A stretch of 24,650 nucleotides of DNA, taken from assembly GCA_004335835.1 (NCBI GenBank), contig RWJK01000484.1:1-24650 (forward strand). The letters are read 5' to 3'. Each line of letters begins with the position of its first letter. The first letter of the stretch is position 1. The position numbers and the translations under genes were made by a program. The DNA comes from Scenedesmus sp. ARA3 (taxonomy: Eukaryota > Chlorophyta > Chlorophyceae > Sphaeropleales > Scenedesmaceae). Under the pieces are notes generated by a model. The model saw only the letters and a program-made list of their open reading frames with translations, made no database searches and was not told the origin of the DNA. Positions 17,362-24,650 of the stretch are shown one piece after another.

Positions 17362-18840
17362 GAGCAGGTGTCAGAATTTGAAGAGCGGGCAGCCCATCTC
17401 AAGTGCGGCGGCAGACCAGCAGCAGCAGCAAGCAGCAGCAGCCGTGCGTGCATGCAGCAGCGGAAGAGCAGGTGTTAATGATTGAACAGCGAGCGGCCCA
17501 TCTCAGATGCGGTGGCAGACCAGCAGCAGCAGCAGCAGCAGCAGCCATGCGCGGATGCAGCTGGCGCGGCATAGGAGAGCGCATAACTAACATGGCAGCT
17601 GCCTGCCTTCTTTCTTACAGACAGTATATGGCACACATTAGGCCTACACACTTGGCTCAGCAGTGCCCATGCACACCTTGGTTGATGGCCGGGTGACAGT
17701 CCTCAGCGCGTCAGCAGCAGGCCTCACAACAACGTCCTCGTAGCTGTAGCCGCCGTACTGCTGCAGCGGGTCAAAGTCGATCAGGTTGCGCCAGGTGGTG
17801 TGCAGCGAGTCATCCACGTGGTTTAGGATCTGGATGCCGGTGAACCCTGACAGGATGGCTGAGCGGAAGCAGCCCTGCAGCGCAAAGCAGGTGCCGCACA
17901 GAGCATGCCGTTGATAGCGCGCAGGCTGGTAGCTACAGAGTGCAGGGCATGTGGGGTAGGCGTTGCAGCAGTCATAAACCATACTGGCAGGCATGTGAAA
18001 CAGCAGTCTGGCAATAGCAGCAGCATTGATGTTGTGCTTGCCCTACAGCCAGCCACAGGGCCGCACCTGCAGGCCGCGCTTCCAGCGGTTGATGTTGTTC
18101 ACGTCGGGTTTAAGGAATCCAAAGCCTTCGGAGTAGGCATTGCTCACATCCTTGAAAGCCCAGTTCTGCACGCCACCAGGACCTCCCTGCAGGAACAAGC
18201 AGCACAGCCAGGCATCCACTTGGTAAGCCAGTCAGTATTGTGACAACAGCCAGTCAGTGTAGGCATTGCTTACATTCTTGAAAGCCCGCTTCTGCCCACC
18301 GCCCGGACCCTCTTGCAGCAGGAGCGCGGCAGCACAGCACAGCCATTCAGCGAGGCATGTATTTTGCCGCGTGAATTAAGCAAGAAGAAGGACAGCAGGT
18401 GCGGCAGAATCCAGCACACTCTCCTTGACCCACCTGCCAGTACGCGGTGACCATGATGGACAACTGCTTGCAGCCATCAGAGCCACACAGGCTGAGGTGG
18501 CAAGGCAGGTGAGGCTTGTAAGCACTCTCAAAGCTCACTTGCCAGTAGGCCGTGACCATATCAGATAACTGCCTGCCGCCCTAGAAATGACGCATGCATG
18601 CCCCTTGAAGCAGTCTCACCAACCAAGACACATACAAATATGTGGCAGCACAGTCCTGCACGCACCTGCCAGTAGGCGGTGACCACAATCGAGAACTGCT
18701 TGCCGCCGATTGCGCGCGCACGGCGCACGGCGTACTCGCAGGGCGTCTGAAAGGTGCCGTGGATGTTCTGCTGCTCCAGGTCCTGCAAGCTGGTGATGAT
18801 GAAGCTGTTGCTCAGCTCGGCGGCGGGCCGCGGTGCGGGC
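15209..18840 (-). CDS. Probable glycoside hydrolase, TIM-barrel, clan GH-A-like (N-terminus not found)
   Basis: Eight minus-strand exons join in phase: 18840-18666, 18186-18067, 17874-17677, 17311-17207, 16736-16482, 16091-16023, 15820-15668, 15436-15209 (TAA). They give at least 433 residues. I infer a retaining (beta/alpha)8 hydrolase from the order of strand-like motifs: QFSIVVTAYWQ; GFTGIQILNHVDD; VWFMVMGEMGRS (Glu as candidate acid/base); VGFALHWNKVCGN; IADVLGISHYAPMP; KDFLFSEVGLGG (Glu as candidate nucleophile); and AAFVWSVGSFDVAG. A Glu in the fourth strand, a second Glu in an SEVG motif at the seventh, and a Trp near the eighth fit clan A. The GEMG/SEVG pair recalls GH113-type mannanases, but I cannot assign a family. 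No signal peptide is visible because the first exon or exons lie above 18840. Introns contain decayed exon-edge copies. Confidence 0.65.
16361..16560 (-). repeat. Duplicate of the hydrolase 16736-16482 exon 3' end and donor
   Basis: The end of the exon (ADVLGISHYAPMPTDELNFA-SFE plus donor at 16481) recurs 119 bp downstream, with the boundary at 16363 and a gtggga donor. The copied protein sequence is still intact over about 23 residues. Confidence 0.9.
16690..16855 (-). repeat. Duplicate of the hydrolase 16736-16482 exon acceptor and 5' end
   Basis: An upstream copy of [CTGCAG + VGANVKVGFALHWNKVCGNC] starts at 16847, 111 bp before the working start at 16736. It reads VGAKIEVHAAL, then shifts by one base, so the HWNKVCGNCF part is out of frame. 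Its acceptor CCTGCAG is intact. Confidence 0.9.
16950..16995 (-). repeat. Fossil of the hydrolase 17311-17207 exon interior
   Basis: On the minus strand this segment reads SYMKLLSKYR, matching SYMKLISKYR of the working exon about 265 bp upstream in transcription order. No donor or acceptor is preserved and the flanks have diverged. Confidence 0.75.
17280..17545 (-). repeat. Three copies of the hydrolase 17311-17207 exon 5' part with expanded CAG tracts
   Basis: The GAGATGGG(C/G)CG word encoding EMGRS of the candidate acid/base motif begins at 17290 (working), 17400 and 17504, periods 110 and 104 bp. The best-preserved outer copy reads EMGRSLF but has TGA in the equivalent of VMG. Each copy is preceded in transcription order by a CTG run, 14-15 triplets in the unit at 17315-17357. 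Copies and triplet tracts have evidently multiplied together. Confidence 0.75.
18183..18320 (-). repeat. Duplicate of the hydrolase 18186-18067 exon acceptor and 5' end
   Basis: About 126 bp upstream of the working exon (start 18186) a degraded copy reads GPGGGQKRAFKNVSNAY against GPGGVQNWAFKDVSNAY. Its AG acceptor appears as GCAAG rather than TGCAG. The copied segment runs on into intron after SNAY-T. Confidence 0.85.
18430..18720 (-). repeat. Three copies of the hydrolase 18840-18666 exon 3' end and donor
   Basis: The exon end GGKQFSIVVTAYWQ plus donor at 18665 recurs with boundaries at 18538 (TGGCAA gtgagc, reading MVTAYWQ) and 18433 (gtgggt, reading GCKQLSIMVTAYWQ). Periods are 127 and 105 bp. 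The outer copy retains a good donor. Confidence 0.9.
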
Positions 18841-21038
18841 CTGCTTGCAGGAAAGCGCACATGGTTGCAGGAAACTCAGGCATGAAGGCGGTGATACTGA
18901 CGCAGTGGTCCAGTTGCTACATTGAACAGCAGCAGGGCCCTGGTGCAGGCCTGCTTACAGGAGTTTCAGGCTGTGAACACCACAATGCACTGCATGGCAT
19001 GCGCGTCCGCAAGACAGGGCAGGGCACGAGCCGCCTGCAGTTAAGTTCAGCTGGACTATGCCACAACAAAGTTCCACAAAACAATGCGGCTGCCACGGCT
19101 GTAGGTGATGTGGCCATGCCCAGCAACATAGGGTCAGCTGCTCAGTTCTGCTTCAGCCAATGTGCACTGCCGCAATCCTTGGGAGCGTGTTGACATGTTG
19201 GCACAGCTGCTTGGTGCCAGTACTAGTACAGGAGCAGCTGTTTGACAATTGCTAATAACAAGCTGCTGCAATGCGCTGCATTGCGGCTTGCTGTGCAGCT
19301 CAGAAAGCAGTCGGAGCTACAGCCGCTACATGCAGCTCCAGCCAGAGGCAGTCAGTGACTGACCAACGCCCCTCCAGTTGCTGTGCTGTTGACTTGCTGA
19401 GAGTCTTCACGTGTCATGTTTGAATTCTTGCTGCCAAGACCACTTTTAAACCTAGTCCGCAGTGAGAGCAGCGGGTTTTCTGTACCCTGATGAGCAGGCA
19501 ATCATCGTGCACGTGTGTGCTCACCTTGCTGCACTGTGGTTTGCCAAGCTGCTGAAGCACAGCAGCATCAAGCACCAGACTGCCATTATCCGTGGCTTCA
19601 TTGGTTCGTTGCTCCTGCTTCCTTTGACAAAGCCTCCTGCAAGTCAGGGCTTCACAGCTGCTGTGCCCAGGCTTGCTGCAAAGGCACTTTCGACGACAAC
19701 TCTGCGGAACAGGCGATAAGGACAGGTATGGCAGGGTCGCCACGTGATCATATATGATAATATTGTAGTGTCGGTATAGACAGGGACAAGCAGCCCCGGG
19801 GATGCGTAAGGCGGATGTTGACAGCAGGGCCGCTGGCTGACTTAGCCGCGCTGAAGTGGATGCAGACCAAGTCGCGCATGAACCTGAAACGTACATTAGT
19901 AGCAGCTTAATGTTTTGATGGGGATTGACATGCCTGACTGCTAGTGGCAGTACCTTTGGAACTCCCAAAGCCGTAGCAGGACACTCCTGGGTCTGAACTA
20001 TGTATACTGCGCAACTAGCTTGATCGTCGATAAACTGCAGTGAAATAAAACGTCAGTATTCACTTGACTTCGAGGCTCTTTGCACTTGTTTGTACTTGCT
20101 TGCCAATCTAATTGCTTGCTTTTGGTGTGCAATATCAATGGCATGTCAGTGTGTGGTCTGAAACTATGTAATCAAGAGAAAACAAGTCCGTGGAAGCTCC
20201 ACGGAGGATGGCAGACGGGTGTCATGTGTCTGACCTGGCAGAGCTGCACGCGGCAACGAAGTGATACTTGCATTTGTCGAGTTTTGAGCATACGCCGCAC
20301 TGCATAATATATTTCAACGGTTATTGAATCAAATATCTTGTTTTGGTTGGGCATTGCTGGGTCATCGCCGCGTCCCAGTTGTCACCGCTGCCCAGCATGC
20401 AAATGGCCACAACGTCAGCTGGGTTGGGGCAGATGTCACGTGCTTGACACGTATGACGCGCTGTTGATAGCCATGTTGCTCAAAAGCGTCGGGTTCTGCA
20501 TTGTGCCATGCCACTGTCAGGCCAGGCTGGCCTGGAGGCAAAGGGGAGTGGCAAGCACCACCGCGTCCATGTACTTGCTTTGGGGTTTGCAGATGTGAGC
20601 CAGTGTCCGTCCCCGACCAAGAAGTGTTGGAAGACTGCAATCATTGCAACTTGTGACAAGGGTCAACTTGTGTTGAAATACAGGTGGCGGGTCACCTTGC
20701 AGCTGTGCATTTGCAGCCAACGGCGGCACCAAGTGACACTCGGTGCCGCGAAACGTAAGGCACAGAGCAATTTGGTGTGTTCGGCAAAACTTATGTCCAG
20801 AAAACACGAATTGTACGCACCAAATGGCAGCCCTGCATGCTGCAATCACTACCATTCATCGTAGTCCTGACAGCTGCAGACAAGCACACAGCAGGCTGCC
20901 CATCCCTCACATGCTGCAAGCTGCTGGCAGTCCAGCGCTCAATGCGCTGCGCTGCAATGCCAGGCTGGCAAGCCACATGCTGCCGCTCATGCTAGCCTGC
21001 AGGTACCGTGCCTGCAAGACACCACAGCTCATGCATGC

Positions 21039-21383
21039 ATGACAGTGAGCTGCTGGATCGCTGGTGACCCGGCACAGGCATCTCGCTTGCTTGCAAGACT
21101 GCTGGCCTTCTGGCTAGTAGCTCTGCCAGCGCTGCGCACAGCGGCAAGTGCATACGTGCTATGGCACGGTGAGGACTGGTTTATGCTGCCCTCCATTTCC
21201 TTATATGCTGTGCGTTGTGAAGCACAGTGGAGTGCGCTGACCTTGTCACTGGGCTGGCAGGCCCAGGCAGCACTGCCACTGGCTGGCACTGCTGCGCTCA
21301 CACAGCCGCCTCGGCGGGCTTGGCTTGCCTGCAACATAGAAACCGCAGTGCAGAGTATGAACCGCCAACAGTACCATTATTGA
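21039..21383 (+). CDS. Unrecognised hydrophobic open frame
   Basis: This 114-codon frame has a mixed, membrane-like composition (ASRLLARLLAFWLVALPALR, then YVLWHGEDWFMLPSISLYAV) and no triplet-repeat composition. It stops at TGA after NRQQYHY. A GCACAG acceptor-like site before ASRLLARL suggests it could be an exon joined to the 20840-21010 stretch (HMLQAAGSPALNALRCNARL). I do not recognise a family, and chance in GC-rich DNA is quite possible. Confidence 0.2.
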   Translation: MTVSCWIAGDPAQASRLLARLLAFWLVALPALRTAASAYVLWHGEDWFMLPSISLYAVRCEAQWSALTLSLGWQAQAALPLAGTAALTQPPRRAWLACNIETAVQSMNRQQYHY

Positions 21384-21619
21384 AACCCAGGAAAGCATTA
21401 GCTGTTGCAAGGCATTAAGAGATGTTGCGGCGCAAGTGCAGTATCTTGTTCAGGATCTGAACTTCATAAACAGCACTGATGATGCAATGAACGTCTGCCA
21501 GCACACATTTGCAGCTGGCTGTCTGAACCTGGACTACACGGTTGCACATCTGTTGGTATACAGAAAATTTGTTCGCATGCGTAGTCCACACTTGCAGGCA
21601 GGAGAGCAGCATCATGTCT

Positions 21620-21621
<2 letters not shown>
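21361..21621 (+). CDS. Unrecognised open stretch, possible exon
   Basis: An open stretch without low complexity reads ALRDVAAQVQYLVQDLNFIN, then STDDAMNVCQHTFAAGCLNL, ending at TAG just before an (AGC)12 tract. It overlaps the end of the preceding frame in another register, so at most one of the two can be right over the overlap. There is no clear start codon at its 5' side and no family match. Confidence 0.15.

Positions 21622-21655
<34 letters not shown>
21616..21655. repeat. (AGC)n microsatellite
   Basis: About 12 AGC triplets in a row in the intergenic region, of the same class as the other triplet tracts in the window. Confidence 0.9.
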
Positions 21656-21657
<2 letters not shown>

Positions 21658-22098
21658 GTGTCTATCATGGTCACAGCAGACATACACACCTGGAGTTTTA
21701 ATTCTAGCACTAGATACCTTTTGGCTGTGCTGAATGAGGACCCAGCACACTTGGAAGCAGGAAGGGCAAGTTGCCTCCAGCAAACCCTACTTGCCAGCCT
21801 GGCATCATGTTGCTTCTGAGCTACGTTAGGTGACATTGCATGCACAGATGAGAGGATAAGTTACATTCGCCGCTGTTTCTGCACGCCAACATGCTCCTGC
21901 AAGCCAATCACGGGTCAATGTCAGTTGCCACTGTCAGCAGGCCCTGAGGGTACAGGCTCTTCAAGCGCAACTGCAGATTTGTCCGAACAAAAGCAGCCTG
22001 ATGCCTCGGCGCAGCGTGAACACGTTTTATTGATGTTCAAAGTTACAGATGCCGTGACTTAAGATGTGCATGCAGGCGTGCTGAACTTGCGTTTGAGA

Positions 22099-24034
22099 AT
22101 GCCGGTGCTGCACAGGCAACGGGCCTGCAACCGCGTGTCTCCTGCTCCGATAGTCAGCAAGCATATCGAAGACGTCTCGGGTGTGCTTGCACAGCAGGAC
22201 GTGCTGCGCTCTGAGCAGGAGCAGCCCACTTGCAGGCTGTGTTGGGATACAGCGGACAGCAACGAGCCAGGAGGGGAGCTTCTGTCACCTTGTGCATGCT
22301 CCGGTAGCCTTAGATATATTCACAAGCGCTGCCTTCAGGACTGGCAGCGGACACTCAGATCGCAGGGGCAGGGTAGGAGGGCCAACACATGCGAACTGGT
22401 AGGTTGCTGCTGTCTGCCTGCCTGGTTGCAAGCAGCAGCATCCCTGCACTGTGACTGAACATGCTTTCATGCTTTTGAGCTGTTTGGACGGCGGGACAGC
22501 CCATGAGAGCCACTAGCGCTCCCTACCAGCAGGACCAGCATGCACAGTTGGACTAGAAGCATGCAGCTCTCGCAGCTGCTCCTCACGCAAGCAAGTCCCT
22601 GCAGGAACGCTTGCATGCTGCCATGCGCACACACGCGCAACCTACAAGCAGGTTTGTCAACCCTGCTGCTTCACTGCCGCTCGACCAATCTTGCTGCAGT
22701 GCAAGGCACCCTATCGGTTGCAGGACCGCTTCGGTGGCAGCAGCAGCGGGCAGCCTTCGCTGCCGCGGCGCCTGCTGAGCAGCCTCAATGCAGCGCTGTT
22801 TGATGCAGCATATGCCAGCAGCTGGCCTGGGCTTGCCATGAAGCTCTGGCGCAGCTACATCATGGCTCAGGGCATCACGCAGGTGCGCGCATGGTTTGCT
22901 GCAGCAGTGCTGCGCGCCGCACAGCAGCAGTATCCTCAGCTTCTGCAGCACGCAGAGATGCGTTAAGTGCTGTTGCCATAGCAGCAGGGTACACACGTGC
23001 TAGCCGTAGAGATGCGCCTGTATCAAAATACCAATGGTTGAGCAGAATGCCGCAGCTGGGCAGCAGCGCAGCGTGGCCGTGGTGATGCTGTTCCTGCAAG
23101 CTGCTGCTGGTGCCCGGCAGCAGTGATACCTCAAGTGTCCTGCCAGGCGCTGCAGAGGGGCGTTGCAGTTCGTCCTGGGCTGCTTTGCGCAGCGGGGCAG
23201 CTGCTGCAGCTGCACCTGCTATACAACAGCATGTGCCTGCAGGTGCTGCGGGCTAATCACCACTGCTGCTGCCGCGGCTGCTGCTGCACATCCCTCCCCT
23301 GCAAGCGCTGCGGCTCCGGCTCCGGCTCAGCGGCTTCAGCGCAGGCATGTCCATCGGCAGGTGCTGACCAACACCTGATACTGCCTGCGCTGCGGATGGG
23401 CTTGGGCAACGTTCCTGTAGGCACAGGCTAAGCCATCCACCACTTCTGCTGCTGTTGTTGCTGCTGCAGGCGCTGCGGCTGGGGCTCAGCGGCTTCAGCG
23501 CAGGCATGCCCATTTGCGCCTGCAGTTGCTGCTGCTGCAGGCACTGCGTAAGCAAATTGACTGCATCAGGCAGGGCACTCACCACTGCTGCCTCTGCTGC
23601 CGCTGCTGCTCCTGCTGCTGTGTCAAAACTCTTCTCCCCTGCAGGCGCTGCGGCTCCGGCCCAGCGGCTTCAGCGCAGGCATGTCCATCGGCAGCTGCTG
23701 TTTAACACCCTGATACTGCCTGCGGTGCCGATGGGCTTGGAGCAACGTTCCTGCAGGCACAGGCTAAGCCGTCCACCACTTCTGCTGCTGTTGTTGCTGC
23801 TGCAGGCTTTGCGGCTGGGGCTCAGCGGCTTCAGCGCGGGCATGTCCATAGGCAAGACGCTCATTGAGGAGCAGGCGGGGCTGCTCAACGGCATGCTGCG
23901 CTACAGCAGCGGCCTGCTGGGCAGCCCCTACGCGGAGATGATCTGGTGCCAGGCTGTGGGCGCGCTGTTTGTGGGCATGCTCAGCGAGCTGGTGTACACT
24001 TCGATCCTGGGCCTGCTAGGCGGCCTGGCTTACG
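22099..24034 (+). CDS. RING-CH (C4HC3) zinc-finger membrane protein, probable E3 ubiquitin ligase (3' part missing)
   Basis: Proposed exons: 22099-22398, 22700-22882, 23156-23242, 23806-24034, all with GT..AG and in phase. From the ATG at 22099 the first exon has Cys45, Cys48 (CRLCW), Cys65, Cys67 (CACSG), His75, Cys78 (HKRC) and Cys98. The next exon starts with the last Cys (CKAPYRL). This is exactly the C-x2-C, C-x-C-x7-H-x2-C, C-x2-C order of RING-CH fingers, which bind E2 enzymes in MARCH-type membrane ligases. Later exons encode AALFDAAYASSWPGLAMKLW, LRLGLSGFSAGMSIGKTLIE and GALFVGMLSELVYTSILGLL, the last a plausible membrane segment rich in Gly/Leu. The gene continues past 24034. An earlier exon cannot be excluded, because an open frame with an acceptor-like TGCAG precedes the ATG. 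Exon 3 is the least certain. Confidence 0.75.
23290..23850 (+). repeat. Four copies of the RING-CH gene exon 4 acceptor and 5' end, in a higher-order repeat
   Basis: The block [CTGCAG or CTGCAAG + ALRLGLSGFSAGM] occurs near 23292, 23471, 23645 and 23806 (working). Copies 1 and 3 share the variant CGGCTCCGG and a following intron segment (ATCGGCAG...CTGATACTGCCTGCG). Copies 2 and 4 share the preceding ACTTCTGCTGCTGTTGTTGC tract. Two-copy blocks of about 345 bp have therefore been duplicated. Copy 3 lacks one RLGL-coding triplet set and reads RLRPSGFSAGM. Confidence 0.88.
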
Positions 24035-24560
24035 GTGAGCAGCTGGAAAGAGGTGGAACATGATGGGCGCGTGCCGCATGTATACCTGTGTGTGGTGCTA
24101 GCTGTTGAAGGTTGAGTGTTGCTTGACCATGGCTGGTTGGTGGGCAGCTGGTGGACACTTGCTGTCTGAGGTGCTCAGGTGGCGCGCTGTTTGTGGGCAT
24201 GCTGAGCGAGCTGGTGTACACTTCGATCCTGGGCCTGCTGGGCGGCCTCGCGTGTGGTGAGGATTGTGATGGCTTGATGCACGCAATTGTCAGAGTGTCT
24301 TTGCTGTGCCATGGCTCTGTGTTGGGAACCGTTGGGAGTTGATGTGGTAAGTGTGTTACCTCTGGTGGTGTTCGTCTGGAATGACGTCCTGCAGCTTGTG
24401 GGGTAGGGTTGCTTACGGTGGAGGGCTACAGGCAGGAGCGGCGCCCGCATTGCTGCATGTGGTGCCAGGCTGTGGGCGTGCTGTTTGTGGGCATGCTGAG
24501 CGAACTAGTGTACACCTCCATTTGGGCCTGCTGGGAGAGCTGGCATATGATGTGTGTGGC
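23950..24560 (+). repeat. Three copies of the RING-CH gene exon 4 3' end and donor
   Basis: The block GALFVGMLSELVYTSILGLL-GGLAYG plus a gtgag donor occurs with donors at 24035 (working) and 24257 (222 bp later, reading GGLACG). A third copy at about 24472-24550 reads GVLFVGMLSELVYTSIW, then shifts by one base and has lost the donor. Each copy begins near the word GGTGCCAGGCTGTGGGCG or a degraded form of it. Confidence 0.9.
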
Positions 24561-24565
24561 AGGCA

Positions 24566-24576
24566 GTGTGTGTGTG

Positions 24577-24648
<72 letters not shown>

Positions 24649-24650
24649 TG
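24566..24650. repeat. (GT)n followed by (GCGT)n simple repeat at the right edge
   Basis: About 25 bases of alternating GT lead into roughly 15 CGTG units reaching the window end. The whole 85 bases alternate purine and pyrimidine, the classical Z-DNA-prone pattern. It lies in an intron of the RING-CH gene or just past it, and the true length is unknown. Confidence 0.95.

Larger units (their letters stand above)
18841..22098. other. Region between the divergent hydrolase and RING-CH genes, no recognised gene
   Basis: At 18920-18967 a degraded copy of the hydrolase exon edge (VSRPAPGP against ASRPAPRP) lies 110 bp upstream of the working acceptor. The gene must therefore extend further right, and at least one 5' exon with the signal peptide or start should lie here, but I could not identify it. 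Open frames at 19462-19719, 20743-21042, 21039-21383 and about 21361-21621 on the plus strand, and 19414-19968 on the minus strand, match nothing I know. A short plus-strand frame at 19815-19910 starts MLTAGPLADLAALKWMQTKS. A (AGC)12 tract lies near 21620-21655. Confidence 0.5.

Noticed and set aside
1..24650. tRNA, rRNA, viral or transposon genes
   Set aside because: No cloverleaf-like segment, rRNA-like stretch, reverse transcriptase, integrase, transposase or long terminal repeat was recognised on either strand.

Overview
The window looks like nuclear DNA of a green alga, probably a chlamydomonadalean chlorophyte; Haematococcus-like is only a guess from texture. The reasons are split genes with GT..AG introns ending in pyrimidine-TGCAG, GC-rich DNA dominated by CAG/CTG triplets, Ala/Gln/Pro low-complexity inserts in otherwise conserved proteins, and a mitochondrial enzyme encoded in the nucleus.

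Layout. (1) Positions 1-2874, minus strand: 5' part of a MutY-type adenine DNA glycosylase gene. Four exons are legible and the gene runs off the left edge. (2) 2875-3301: a 427-bp divergent intergenic/promoter region. (3) 3302-11171, plus strand: a complete gene for the E2 subunit of 2-oxoglutarate dehydrogenase (dihydrolipoyllysine succinyltransferase). Eleven exons splice in phase to about 469 residues. (4) 11172-15208: about 4 kb between convergent 3' ends with no recognised gene. (5) 15209-18840, minus strand: eight phase-consistent exons of a TIM-barrel, clan-A-like glycoside hydrolase; its N-terminus was not found. (6) 18841-22098: about 3.3 kb with no recognised gene and a few unassigned open frames. 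(7) 22099 to the right edge, plus strand: a RING-CH (C4HC3) E3-ligase-like membrane protein gene, incomplete at the 3' side. The window ends in a (GT)n/(GCGT)n tract.

The striking feature runs through all four genes. Introns are filled with partial, tandem, decaying copies of the neighbouring exon edge. Upstream of many exons lie extra copies of [intron 3' end + AG + first part of the exon]. Downstream lie extra copies of [last part of the exon + GT donor + intron start]. The copy joined to the exon body is always the intact one; the others carry stops, frameshifts, lost donors or lost catalytic residues. At least a dozen exon edges are affected. Repeat periods are mostly about 100-142 bp, with some near 222-237 bp. 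The extreme cases are the E2 gene's exon 8 acceptor (seven copies) and exon 9 donor (seven copies plus a remnant). The four genes are not an obvious pathway; the shared theme is this mode of intron growth, which could also supply alternative splice sites.
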